The position numbers and the translations under genes are program-made. From Planosporangium flavigriseum (GTDB lineage Bacteria; Actinomycetota; Actinomycetes; Mycobacteriales; Micromonosporaceae): 64,000 nt of DNA. The DNA lies in NCBI RefSeq assembly GCF_011947225.1, contig NZ_JAATVW010000016.1, positions 1 through 64,000 on the forward strand, in the 5' to 3' direction. Shown here piece by piece: positions 1 to 7,741 of the stretch (position 1 is the first letter of the stretch; each line of letters opens with the position of its first letter). The notes below the pieces were generated by a model. The model was not told the origin of the DNA and searched no databases. It saw only the letters and a list, made by a program, of their open reading frames with translations.

Positions 1-1
1 G

Positions 2-232
2 GGACTGCTGGCGACGATCGATCAGCACGCGGCGGTGGTACGCGACGAGCTGGGTGAGGGGGTCACCGAGGCGCGGGCGCTGGCCGAGTACGCCCGGCAG
101 GTGCACGCCGCGGCGATGGCTGCGGGGCACCGGATGCCGGGCCCGGGCCGCGTGGACTGGGCAAACGCTCCGGCGTACCTGCTGCGCCTGGTGGCGGTGT
201 GCGCACTGGCCGGCACCGCCGACCGCCTTTGA
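2..232 (+). CDS. 3' end of an upstream gene, possibly DUF6401 family
   Basis: Open reading frame that enters from the left edge of the window and stops at a TGA at 230-232. The visible 76 residues include LLATIDQHAAVVRDELGEG and end in LVAVCALAGTADRL. This wording recalls the small DUF6401 proteins of Micromonosporaceae, which are often annotated as natural-product-associated, but that match is from memory and weak. The start lies outside the window, so neither length nor N-terminal features can be judged. Nothing downstream on the same strand is coupled to it; the next gene is convergent. Confidence 0.5.
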   Translation, partial: GLLATIDQHAAVVRDELGEGVTEARALAEYARQVHAAAMAAGHRMPGPGRVDWANAPAYLLRLVAVCALAGTADRL

Positions 233-269
233 CGTGATCTCCGCCCGGTGAGGGCTGATCGGGGCGGCT

Positions 270-1196
270 TCAGCCCGCCGCAACCACCCGATCCTTCTCG
301 ACTTCGACCGCCCGTGGCACCACCTTCGGCACAACCCGACGAACGGTCGCCAGTACACACGCGAACACGAGGCCGGCTGTGCCGGCGATGCCCATCGCGC
401 CACCGGCATAGGCCGTCAGCAGCCGGAGCCGGCTCAACTCGTCGGGCGGGGTCGACAACACCTGATCGGTCAGCTTCAGCGCGATCCCGGCGCCAGCCAG
501 CAGCACAAGTCCAGCAATCGTGAGCACGCGCACCGCGATCCGGTGAGACCGGCCGTAGTCGACACCGCCGTGCCGGCGTTGCGCTATGACGATGAACAGC
601 CCGGCGGCGCAGGCCCAAACGCCGACGACGAGCAGTGCGGCTACCGCGTCGCTGGGCCGGTGCCAGCCGGCTGAGAGGGTCGCGACCCCTGCGATCGCGG
701 CGAAGAGGGCGCCCAGCACGCCGCCGACTCCACGCAGGCGCGGTGGCAGTACCAGCATGAACGCGACGGCGACTGACGCGGCGATGGTGGTGTGCCCGCT
801 GGGCAGGCTGTTGCCGGCCGCCGCCCGTTCCAGATCGACGCCCAGTTCAGGTCGGTTGACGAGCAGCTTGAGGATCTGGGTCGTCGCGTTGGCGCCGACG
901 ATGAGAAGAACCGCTCCGAACGCGACTGCGAGACGGCGCCGGATCAGTGCGATGAAGCCTACGACCGCGGTGGCGATCACCAACGACAGGACGGAGATGG
1001 CGTTGAGGATGGTGTCGACGGGTCCCTCCACTTGGGACTGCCCGATCCTGTTGCCGGTCAAGGCGACCAAGTCCAGCTGTTGTCCGTGTCTGGACTGTAC
1101 GAAGAACTGACAGACCGCTATGAAGCCGGCCACCTCAGCAGCCGCGAGCACGACCAACCACATAGCCAGACCGAACGGCCATCTACGCATGTGCAT
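270..1196 (-). CDS. PAP2-family membrane phosphatase
   Basis: Integral membrane phosphatase of the type 2 phosphatidic acid phosphatase superfamily, expected to dephosphorylate a lipid or polyprenyl phosphate at the outer face of the membrane. The three PAP2 signatures are present in order: K110 with R115-P116 (KLLVNRP), PSGH at 132-135, and the third block SAGWHRPSD with H179 and D183. About six hydrophobic segments surround these motifs, and the last two lie beyond the catalytic core. The ATG at 1196 is chosen because GGAGAT sits just upstream; a TTG at 1223 and an ATG at 1190 are alternatives. 308 aa. The natural substrate (undecaprenyl pyrophosphate, phosphatidate or other) cannot be read from the sequence. 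Confidence 0.85.
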   Translation of the reverse strand: MHMRRWPFGLAMWLVVLAAAEVAGFIAVCQFFVQSRHGQQLDLVALTGNRIGQSQVEGPVDTILNAISVLSLVIATAVVGFIALIRRRLAVAFGAVLLIVGANATTQILKLLVNRPELGVDLERAAAGNSLPSGHTTIAASVAVAFMLVLPPRLRGVGGVLGALFAAIAGVATLSAGWHRPSDAVAALLVVGVWACAAGLFIVIAQRRHGGVDYGRSHRIAVRVLTIAGLVLLAGAGIALKLTDQVLSTPPDELSRLRLLTAYAGGAMGIAGTAGLVFACVLATVRRVVPKVVPRAVEVEKDRVVAAG

Positions 1197-1312
1197 GACA
1201 TCTCCGATTACCGGTTCTTCCAAACGAAACAGCCGTAGGCGTCGTAAGTGGACCGTGTTTACCGAGGTCGGGCCGTGCGCGGTGGTTGAAGCGATGGCCC
1301 ATCAGGTCTGGG

Positions 1313-1532
1313 TCACTGTTTGAGCCATCCCATGAACCGTTGGTACAGAGCGCTGGCTGATTCGGCATGCAAGTCCTGCGCGGCGTCGATGAAGTACCCA
1401 CCCATCAGCAACGTCAGCGATACCGGCGTGCTGTCGAAGCTGGCAAGCAGTTGCCCCCGCCGGGTCTGGCAGGGCCACGGAGCGCTGCAACCCGTACACG
1501 TCCAACTCGGCCGTAGAGGTGAGTGGAGGTTC
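1313..1532 (-). pseudogene. frameshifted small gene, family unknown
   Basis: Two reading frames on the minus strand together resemble one protein. The upstream part reads TAELDVYGLQRSVALPDPAG in one frame. The downstream part reads GQLLASFDSTPVSLTLLMGG and continues to FMGWLKQ-stop in the next frame. The shift falls in a run of G at about 1453-1459 (CGGGGGCAA on the coding strand), where removing one base joins the halves. A GTG at 1532 overlaps the stop of the upstream small ORF, so the two could have been coupled. Either a real inactivating indel or an assembly error in the G run would explain it. I do not recognise the family. Confidence 0.35.
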
Positions 1533-1695
1533 ACGCCGGCCAGTGACCCGGCGCGTCCGTAATGAGCGCTTGCAGCACGCCGCAGGGCCATCGCTCTCCG
1601 CACCCGCACATCCGGCGCAACTTCTTCCATGACCACCTCCGCTGGTGCTTGTTGCGGATCGCCGTCCGGTACCCCGAGATGTACGGGCGTGGCAT
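1531..1695 (-). CDS. small Cys-rich basic protein (54 aa), unknown
   Basis: A 54-residue ORF starting MPRPYISGYRTAIRNK and containing the compact motif MCGCGERWPC near residues 32-41, followed by a short hydrophobic tail. The ATG at 1695 is preceded by a near-perfect ribosome site, CAGGAGGTC, six bases upstream; that is the main reason to call it. The CxCxxxxxC spacing could bind a metal, but no family is recognised. It ends in a GTGA overlap with the frameshifted ORF downstream and lies in a patch with a short GntR regulator, a setting common in actinobacterial mobile-element debris. Confidence 0.4.
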   Translation of the reverse strand: MPRPYISGYRTAIRNKHQRRWSWKKLRRMCGCGERWPCGVLQALITDAPGHWPA

Positions 1696-1839
1696 CGCAA
1701 GACCTCCTGGACGGCTACCGATGGATAGCGCAGCGACCAATGTCCGGCGGGTGACCCGGCGAGGAGGCGGCTCAGTGGCACGGCTCCCCGCCGGGCGCTT
1801 GCACTTGGAGCAATCCCCATTAGGGCGAACCTCGACCGC

Positions 1840-1966
1840 TGCCACGCAGGAAGAGGCTCGCTCGCCAACTTAAACGTGACACTAGGAAGAGTCAACGCGA
1901 ACGGTACGTGGAACTTGAGTGCTTAACCGCGCAGGTGATCAGATGGGGTTGCCACGCAGGAAGAGG
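1840..1966. repeat. 17-bp direct repeat upstream of GntR gene
   Basis: TGCCACGCAGGAAGAGG occurs at 1840-1856 and again, identically, at 1950-1966, 110 bases apart. The second copy supplies the ribosome site (AGGAAGAGG) of the GntR gene at 1975. The first copy has the same ribosome-site sequence but no open frame follows it in phase. The arrangement may reflect duplication of a gene start or a binding site for the regulator itself. Confidence 0.6.
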
Positions 1967-1974
1967 ACGACTCC

Positions 1975-2217
1975 ATGCCGATCACGCCTGACTATGTACG
2001 CATCGCCGACGAATTAGAGGAGTCCATCAGGTCAGGGAAGCGGACTCCTCACTCCAAGCTGCCGTCCCTGTCGGAGCTGCAGAAGATGTTCAACGTCGGT
2101 AGCACCACCATCCAGCTGGTGATGGTACGGCTGGAAGCGCGACAGCTGATCTACCGGCACCAGGGCAAGGGGATCTTCGTTTCCGAGTCGGAAGACTGGG
2201 TGATCTATCCGAGCTAG
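1975..2217 (+). CDS. short GntR-family wHTH regulator
   Basis: 80-residue protein that is essentially only a GntR winged helix-turn-helix: helix 1 YVRIADELEESIRSG, recognition helices LPSLSELQKMFNVGSTTIQLVM, and the wing LIYRHQGKGIFV. The usual effector-binding C-terminal domain is absent, so it is about one third the length of a full GntR/HutC regulator. Such minimal forms are common on actinobacterial integrative elements. The ATG at 1975 follows AGGAAGAGG at eight bases. It probably binds DNA near its own promoter; target and inducer are unknown. Confidence 0.85.
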   Translation: MPITPDYVRIADELEESIRSGKRTPHSKLPSLSELQKMFNVGSTTIQLVMVRLEARQLIYRHQGKGIFVSESEDWVIYPS

Positions 2218-2346
2218 GCAACGCGGATGGCTTCGAGGCGAAGTTGCCGCCTTGCTTATTTATGCAAGCGCGGCAGTATTGTGGGGCCGGCTCGGCAAGC
2301 TAATGACTCGGCGGTCTCCGGGCGGGACGAGCTAGGTGGCTTAGTG

Positions 2347-2775
2347 ATGGTAGGGGACACGTCCCTGCCGTCCGCGACGCCGGACTACATGCGCATTTCC
2401 GACATGGTTGGTGATGTCGCCAGTTCACTCCTTTGGCTGGAGTCTCAGTCGCGTCAGTGGCCGCCGCCGATCACCTCGGGCACGCTGGGTCCGATGGACA
2501 GGGGTATGGCGACGATGCTGGCCTTGTTGGGCATGATCGTCGGGTTTTTCACCGGTCGGGCCTACCAAGCGGCGCAGCGCGCCCGCGCGGACTGGAAGAG
2601 GACCAGGGCGACCATTCCGCTGCTACGCCGGACGTTCCTGAACCTGTTTGGCTCGGCCGCCGGCTGGATCCTGATCGTCGGAGTTGTCGCCGCCGCACTG
2701 ATTGGCTGGACCGTCAGCGGAGCCACCGCCCACCACGCGCCGAAACCGGCGGCCACGGTTCAGTCGACGCGCTGA
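2347..2775 (+). CDS. small membrane protein with a GntR-like N-terminal remnant
   Basis: 142 residues from the ATG at 2347 (a GTG at 2344 is adjacent; an ATG at 2494 would give a shorter membrane-only protein). The first part carries TPDYMRISDMVGD, which closely resembles TPDYVRIADELEE at the start of the preceding GntR protein, but no helix-turn-helix follows. The rest has a hydrophobic segment (MLALLGMIVGFFTG), a basic linker rich in Arg, and a second hydrophobic segment (WILIVGVVAAALIGWTV) before a short polar tail. Two-helix basic proteins like this are seen on actinomycete conjugative elements, but assignment to a transfer protein is speculation. Confidence 0.55.
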   Translation: MVGDTSLPSATPDYMRISDMVGDVASSLLWLESQSRQWPPPITSGTLGPMDRGMATMLALLGMIVGFFTGRAYQAAQRARADWKRTRATIPLLRRTFLNLFGSAAGWILIVGVVAAALIGWTVSGATAHHAPKPAATVQSTR

Positions 2776-2780
2776 CCGGG

Positions 2781-3236
2781 CTAGTCCGCCCGGTTCAGCG
2801 GACCCCATTCCTGGGAGCCCTGTTCCTGTACGGCCTTGTCGCTCTGCCGTAGGGCCTCCTCGGAGACCCACGCTACCGGCCGGTGGCAGATCACCAGCGG
2901 TTCGTTGTCGGGGCCACGGCCGCACTGCTCGCCGACCAGCACCCACGGGCGTACACCCGGTCCGCGGAGCTTGCGCAGGTGGCTGTAGTCGTAGAGGCGG
3001 CGGGCAACCCACAGGCGGGTGGAACGATCGCCCCACCACGGCTCCACGCGTAACGGGTTGGCCGACAGGCCGGGCAGCTTGATGCCGGTCAGGGAATCCC
3101 GACTGGACTGCTCGGGCTTGTGGTCGCCCGGGGACAGGTCGACGTCCGGCCCGCGCGACCACCGGACGTACAGCTCCTCGTCATCGCTTCGATCCAGCAG
3201 GGCGGCGAGTTCGCCCAGATCGTCGATGGTCGGCAT
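2781..3236 (-). CDS. DUF6098 family protein
   Basis: Soluble protein of 151 residues. The block ELYVRWSRGPDVDL, then LPGLSANPLRVEPWW and LWVARRLYDYSHLR, with a closing RGPDNEPLV, matches what I remember of actinobacterial DUF6098. Function unknown; the Trp/Arg-rich core suggests a compact fold, not an enzyme with obvious catalytic residues. The ATG at 3236 is preferred because CAGGCAGAG precedes it; a GTG at 3263 would add nine residues. It is convergent with the membrane-protein gene on its left and 57 bases from the VOC gene on its right, so those two may share a transcript. Confidence 0.6.
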   Translation of the reverse strand: MPTIDDLGELAALLDRSDDEELYVRWSRGPDVDLSPGDHKPEQSSRDSLTGIKLPGLSANPLRVEPWWGDRSTRLWVARRLYDYSHLRKLRGPGVRPWVLVGEQCGRGPDNEPLVICHRPVAWVSEEALRQSDKAVQEQGSQEWGPLNRAD

Positions 3237-3293
3237 CTCTGCCTGGGGACGTGCTTCTTCCACCAGGTCCAGCTTGCCCCATTCGGGCGGGGG

Positions 3294-3692
3294 TTAATCG
3301 TTGAAGGCCCGCTGGTCACGCCGTAGCGGATGGTCGGCGGGCACCTCGATCAGGACGATCTGTACCCCGTCGGGGTCCTCGATCCACATCTCGATGAGTC
3401 CCCACGGCTCCAACTGTGGCGGGCGCATCACCGTCACGCCTGCCGCGCGGAGGCGCTCATGTTCGGCGTGGACGTCGCGTACCTGAAGCGCGACTCGCAG
3501 CATGTCTCCGGTTTGACCGCTGGACTGCCCGGACACCTCGAGGAGCCCCTGGCCGAGGAAGAACACCAGACCGGGGCTTTCCGGCGGCCCGAACTCCCGG
3601 TAGATCGCCAGGCCCAGGGTGTCGCGGTAGAAGCGCTGCGAGCGTCGCGGATCGGACGGACGGAGGAGGACCCGGCTGCTGAGTACTTCCAT
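3294..3692 (-). CDS. VOC (glyoxalase/bleomycin-resistance) family protein
   Basis: 132-residue single-domain vicinal-oxygen-chelate protein. It has the paired beta-alpha-beta-beta-beta modules: the first begins VLLRPSDPRRSQRFYRDTLGLAIYREFG and the second VALQVRDVHAEHERLRAAGV, ending with WIEDPDGVQIVLIEVP. The DPDG turn and terminal Glu are characteristic, and a metal site could be formed on dimerisation. No substrate can be assigned. The ATG start is preceded by CAGGATT. The gene is followed closely by the DUF6098 gene on the same strand. Confidence 0.85.
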   Translation of the reverse strand: MEVLSSRVLLRPSDPRRSQRFYRDTLGLAIYREFGPPESPGLVFFLGQGLLEVSGQSSGQTGDMLRVALQVRDVHAEHERLRAAGVTVMRPPQLEPWGLIEMWIEDPDGVQIVLIEVPADHPLRRDQRAFND

Positions 3693-3806
3693 GCCGGAAT
3701 CCTGCCTGGCGTGCCCGCCGGCCGCCGGCCAAGTGGCTCAGCTGGCGGTTGCTTGAGATGCTGAAGAAGGGCGCGGGCCACCAACTCGGGCGCTCTGGGG
3801 TGAGTC

Positions 3807-5198
3807 ATGGCTGACCAGGTTGCAAGACGAAACACGGTGTGGCCGATCCTGGGCCCCTCGCTGGTTGCGGCGATCGGTGGCTTTCTCTTCGGGTACGACA
3901 CGGGCGTCATCTCCGCCGCACTGCTGTACCTGGGGCCCGCCTTTCACCTGTCCGACCCGCTCAAGCAGGTCGTGGTCGCGTCCCTCCTGCTCGGCGCGAT
4001 CGCCGGCGTGCTCGTCGCCGGTCCGCTCGTGGACCGGTTCGGCCGCCGGCGCATGCTGATGGTCGCGGCGGCCGTGTTCGCCGCGGGGGCGCTGACCGCC
4101 GGATTCGCCACGCATGTCAGCGTCCTGATCGCGGCCCGCTTCGTCCTCGGTGTCGCCATCGGGACGGCGTCCCTGGTGGTGCCGACCTACATCGCGGAGA
4201 TGGCGCCAAGGGCGATCCGTGGTCGCCTCGTCTCCCTGCAACAGCTGATGATCACAGTCGGGATCTTCATCTCGTACCTGGTCGGCTACGCCTTTGCGCC
4301 AAGCGGGGGTTGGCGGTGGATGCTCGGCCTGGCCGTGGTGCCGGCCGTGGTGATGCTCGCCGGCCTGGTGGGCCTGTCCGAGAGCCCGCGCTGGCTGCTG
4401 ACCCGAGGCCGGGAGGCGGAGGCGCGCGCGGTGATGCTCCGGACCCGGTCGCCGCGAGAGGCCGAGGAGGAGATCGCCGAGATCAGACGCATGACCGAGG
4501 TGGAGCGCCGGCTGACGTTCCGCGATCTTCTCACGCCTCAGCTGCGGCCGGCGATTCTCCTCGGCGTGGCGATCGCCGCGACCAACCAACTCGTCGGCGT
4601 CAACGCGATCATCTACTACACGCCGACGCTGCTCACCCGGTCCGGATTCGGGCCCGCTGCGGCGATCCTGTCGACCGTCGGCATCGGTCTCGTCAACATG
4701 ATCGTGACGATCATGGCCTTGTTGCTGGTCGACCGGATCGGCCGGCGACCGTTGCTGCTTATCGGCACCGTGGTGCTCGTACTGGATCTGATCTTCCTCG
4801 GCGCCCTCTACCTGTTGCCGGCGCAGGCGGGGGCGGTCCGGTGGTTCCTGGTCGGCGCCCTGTGCGTGTACATCGCCGCCTTCGCCGCGAGTCTCGGACT
4901 CGGCATCTGGCTGATCAACAGCGAGATCTTCCCGACCGAGGTTCGCGGCAAGGCCGCCGGGTTCGGCACGGTGACGCACTGGGGGCTCGACTTCCTGATC
5001 TCCCTCACTGTGCTCACCACGATCAGCATGCTGACCGCGACCGGGCTGTTCTGGATGTACGCGGTCTTCGGCATCCTCGGCTTCATCTACCTGTACCGGC
5101 GCCTACCCGAGACCAAGGGGCGCAGCCTCGAGGACATCGAGGGCACCTTGCGCGCTCGCGGCGAGGTTCGGCGGCCGCCCCGGCCGCGCGTAGCCTGA
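3807..5198 (+). CDS. MFS sugar porter (sugar:H+ symporter)
   Basis: 463-residue transporter of the sugar-porter branch of the major facilitator superfamily. Signatures are complete: FGYDTGVISAAL in helix 1, DRFGRRR between helices 2 and 3, ESPRWLL near residue 190 before the central loop, NQLVGVNAIIYYTP in helix 7, DRIGRRPLLL between helices 8 and 9, and PETKGRSLEDIE at the C-terminus. Twelve membrane segments are expected. Relatives (XylE, GalP, AraE) import pentoses or hexoses with protons; the specific sugar is not evident. No adjacent catabolic genes or regulator help. It is convergent with the PPOX-family gene. Confidence 0.92.
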   Translation: MADQVARRNTVWPILGPSLVAAIGGFLFGYDTGVISAALLYLGPAFHLSDPLKQVVVASLLLGAIAGVLVAGPLVDRFGRRRMLMVAAAVFAAGALTAGFATHVSVLIAARFVLGVAIGTASLVVPTYIAEMAPRAIRGRLVSLQQLMITVGIFISYLVGYAFAPSGGWRWMLGLAVVPAVVMLAGLVGLSESPRWLLTRGREAEARAVMLRTRSPREAEEEIAEIRRMTEVERRLTFRDLLTPQLRPAILLGVAIAATNQLVGVNAIIYYTPTLLTRSGFGPAAAILSTVGIGLVNMIVTIMALLLVDRIGRRPLLLIGTVVLVLDLIFLGALYLLPAQAGAVRWFLVGALCVYIAAFAASLGLGIWLINSEIFPTEVRGKAAGFGTVTHWGLDFLISLTVLTTISMLTATGLFWMYAVFGILGFIYLYRRLPETKGRSLEDIEGTLRARGEVRRPPRPRVA

Positions 5199-5216
5199 TC
5201 GGCCCCGGTCAGCGCC

Positions 5217-5651
5217 TCACGCCGCCGCGATGTCGCGTACGCCGGTGAGGTGCTCCATGTGCAGGTGGCACAGCAGTTGGTCACCTTGCGCGTTGAGTTC
5301 GCCGTACTCGTGCGCCTTGCCTGCCGGCACATACCGTTCGGCGATCCTGGTCGTCCAGGCGACCATGTCGGCGGGGCGCTCGACGACCTCGACCGGGCCG
5401 CGTACGAGTACGAAGCTGTACGGGAACTGCTCCTCGTCGACGGTGAGCGCGGCGCGGGGGTTGGCGCGCAGGTGGCGGCCTTTGATCGAATCCCGGCCGG
5501 TCGTGAACACGAGCGCCTGCTCGACGAGGACGAACCAGATCGGTGCTACGTGTGGCTCCGCGGACGGGGACGCGGTCGCGAGCTTGCCGGTACGGGTGCC
5601 CTCGGCGAGGAATCCGATCGCCTCGAATCTGGTCATGGTTGCCACGCTCAC
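5217..5651 (-). CDS. PPOX-class flavin/F420-dependent oxidoreductase
   Basis: 144-residue protein with the split-barrel fold of the pyridoxamine-5'-phosphate-oxidase-like family. The barrel strand TGKLATASPSAEPHVAPIWFV, the pair VFTTGRDSIKGRHLRANPRAAL, and FVLVRGPVEVVE are the usual cofactor-binding stretches. Actinobacterial members of this size commonly use F420 or FMN and annotate as TIGR03618-type. The GTG at 5651 is taken; an ATG five codons in is also possible, and neither has a strong ribosome site. Substrate unknown. Confidence 0.8.
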   Translation of the reverse strand: MSVATMTRFEAIGFLAEGTRTGKLATASPSAEPHVAPIWFVLVEQALVFTTGRDSIKGRHLRANPRAALTVDEEQFPYSFVLVRGPVEVVERPADMVAWTTRIAERYVPAGKAHEYGELNAQGDQLLCHLHMEHLTGVRDIAAA

Positions 5652-5930
5652 AGCCTGCCGCAGAACCCGGTGGTACGCAGCGCAGAGCGGACGGTCGACG
5701 AGGTGGCCCGCCGCATCATCCTCATTGGATAGCAGTTCGGATCAGTAATCCCTAGCTAACGCAGGGTTGCGGAGAGATCGGATGTTCGGTGGATGTCGAT
5801 CTCCGCTGATCGTAGGGAGTTTGATCGATGTGGGTGATATGCGCCCATTCATCCCGATCGATTCCGTTGCGGTTCCAGGGCGGTCTTGGCAAGTTCCATT
5901 TCACCTCGACCCCCTCTATAAGGACATTGA

Positions 5931-6785
5931 ATGATGCATCGTGGGCTCGCCCGCCTTGCCGTAGCCACTGGCGCGGTTCTGGCCGGCGCGATCATCGCTG
6001 CCACCCCGGCTGCAGCGACGGTAGACGTTCCCTTCCCCGGTATCGCGGTCCTGGACCCGGTTCCCGTGAAGGCGAAGGACTTCGGGACCAAGGGCTGCGA
6101 CGGCATCCCCGGTGGCGCCAAGGAGCGCACGGACGGCTGGGTGTTCAGCAAGCCCGAGGGCGAGACGGAGTTTTACGGATACGCCTTCCTCATGACCGGC
6201 AGCAGTCACGAGACGGTCGTGCTGGGGGTCGATGGAGACGGCGCGGTTGGCCTCACGATCGACCCCGCGGTGTTCCGGGGCCTCCGGGCCGGCGCGCTGA
6301 ACCGCGACAAGGTGAAGTCGCTGGCGAAGGCGACCGAAGAGGACGACGGCACGGTCGCCCCTCCTGCGGGCGTGCAGGGTGGCCTCACCAAGGGCGGTGA
6401 GGGATGGCTGCAGACGCCCGAAGGCTGGCAGATAGAGGCGGGCATGCTGCTGTCCGTTCCGGCTGTCCAGGATTCCACGCCGCCCGCAGACGAGACCGAG
6501 GGCTCCGCCGCGACCGTGCGGACGCTGCCGACTCCCGAGTTCCCGACGTTCTCGCTGTTGCGCGTCTGCTTGCCGAAGGCAGAGGCACCGGCGAGCGCCG
6601 CCCCGGCGAGCCCTGCCCCGGCGAGCCCCGCCCCGGCGCCCGGTACGGGCGGCGGCAACGGTGCGTCCCTGCCCGTGACCGGCACCAACGCCGTCGTGCT
6701 GACCGGCGCGGGTGTGCTGCTGGTCGCCGTCGGTGCGGGGCTGTTCCTGATGCGCCGCCGCCGCGCCACGAAGTTCGTCGCCTGA
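5931..6785 (+). CDS. LPVTG cell-wall-anchored protein, unknown ectodomain
   Basis: 284-residue secreted protein with a signal peptide (residues 1-28, ending ATPAAA), an ectodomain of about 190 residues, a Pro/Ala stretch built on the repeat ASPAP, then LPVTG, a hydrophobic helix and a basic RRRRATKFVA tail. This is the classic sortase sorting signal, so the protein should be covalently linked to the cell wall. The ectodomain contains two Cys but no fold I recognise. AAGGA precedes the ATG. The 280-base upstream gap holds its promoter. A strong hairpin follows the gene. Confidence 0.85.
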   Translation: MMHRGLARLAVATGAVLAGAIIAATPAAATVDVPFPGIAVLDPVPVKAKDFGTKGCDGIPGGAKERTDGWVFSKPEGETEFYGYAFLMTGSSHETVVLGVDGDGAVGLTIDPAVFRGLRAGALNRDKVKSLAKATEEDDGTVAPPAGVQGGLTKGGEGWLQTPEGWQIEAGMLLSVPAVQDSTPPADETEGSAATVRTLPTPEFPTFSLLRVCLPKAEAPASAAPASPAPASPAPAPGTGGGNGASLPVTGTNAVVLTGAGVLLVAVGAGLFLMRRRRATKFVA

Positions 6786-6823
6786 CGATCACCGTGTTCG
6801 TCATCTGACGCTCACCGCAGGAA

Positions 6824-6855
6824 CCGGCCGGGTCACGTCCTCGTGACCCGGCCGG
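6824..6855. terminator. hairpin terminator between convergent genes
   Basis: Inverted repeat CCGGCCGGGTCACG / CGTGACCCGGCCGG with a four-base loop, lying between the LPVTG gene and the convergent dehydratase gene. There is no long T tract, so it is taken as a bidirectional GC-rich terminator. Confidence 0.8.
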
Positions 6856-6862
6856 TGGTGTT

Positions 6863-7741
6863 TCACCCCGCTGACAGTTCGGCGAGCGTGTGCGGCACCT
6901 CGTCGAGGATCTCGCGCGCGAGGAAGCCGATCCGGCCGAACCGCGGGGCCAACCGCTGGCCACTCCCCGCATGGGCGTACGCGGCCCAGCAGGCGGCCTG
7001 CGCCGGGTCGGCGCCGCGCGACAGCAGGCCGGCCACGATCCCGGCGCGTACGTCGCCGCTGCCCGAGGTGCCCAGGCCGGCGTCGCCGCTCTCCTCGCGC
7101 CAGGTCCGTCCGTCCGGGGCGGCGATGTGACCGAACAGCGAGACGACGGCCCCGTACCGGTCGGCCAGGGTGGCGGCGGCCTCGCTGAGATCGTCGCCCG
7201 GTTCGCGGCCGAGCAGGAACTTCGCCTCGACGAGGTTGGGCGTCAGGACGACCGGCTGTTTGCGCCCGGACAGCAGGTCACGGTCGTGGCTGAGCGCGCC
7301 CAGCGCGTACGCGTCGAGGACCAGCGCGGTTTCCGGGCCGGCCGCGTCGAGCACCTGGCGCAGCAGCGCGCGGGTCTCGTCGATGTTGTCCAGGCCCGGC
7401 CCGACGGCGATAGCCTGCGCCTGCTCGGCGAGGTCGGCGAGGCGCTCCGGCGGCTTGCCGGCGACTGACCCTTCCGCCGTCTCCGGCAGGCCGACCACGA
7501 ACGCCTCGGGGACCTGGATGCTCAGCGCCGCCGCGGTCGACTCGGCCGCCGCGAGTTGGAGCACGCCGGCGCCGGAGCGCAGGGCGGCGACGCCGGCGAG
7601 CAGTACCGCGCCGGGATTGAAGCGGGAGCCACCGATGACGAGAACGGTGCCCCGGCTGGCCTTGTCGCCCTCGGGTACGGGCAGCGGCCACTCCCGCAGC
7701 AGCCGCGGCGTGATCACCACGGGCTCAGACCGGTTCGGCAT
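6863..7741 (-). CDS. nnrD: ADP-dependent NAD(P)H-hydrate dehydratase
   Basis: 292-residue ribokinase-like enzyme that repairs hydrated NADH/NADPH by ADP-dependent dehydration. Recognisable parts are GTVLVIGGSRFNPGA near residues 31-45, LDAYAL at 142-147 and LTPNLVEAKFLLG at 166-178. GSGDVRAG at 227-234 is the catalytic-Asp motif, which usually reads GTGDVLAG; D230 is kept. The N-terminal epimerase domain of NnrE/NnrD fusions is absent. The ATG at 7741 has AGGAGGAGG seven bases upstream and overlaps the end of the histidine-phosphatase gene by 17 bases, so the pair is probably co-transcribed. Confidence 0.85.
   Translation of the reverse strand: MPNRSEPVVITPRLLREWPLPVPEGDKASRGTVLVIGGSRFNPGAVLLAGVAALRSGAGVLQLAAAESTAAALSIQVPEAFVVGLPETAEGSVAGKPPERLADLAEQAQAIAVGPGLDNIDETRALLRQVLDAAGPETALVLDAYALGALSHDRDLLSGRKQPVVLTPNLVEAKFLLGREPGDDLSEAAATLADRYGAVVSLFGHIAAPDGRTWREESGDAGLGTSGSGDVRAGIVAGLLSRGADPAQAACWAAYAHAGSGQRLAPRFGRIGFLAREILDEVPHTLAELSAG

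Noticed and set aside
22-618. Minus-strand ORF covering the left edge
   Set aside because: Arg/Ala-rich shadow overlapping two better-supported genes.
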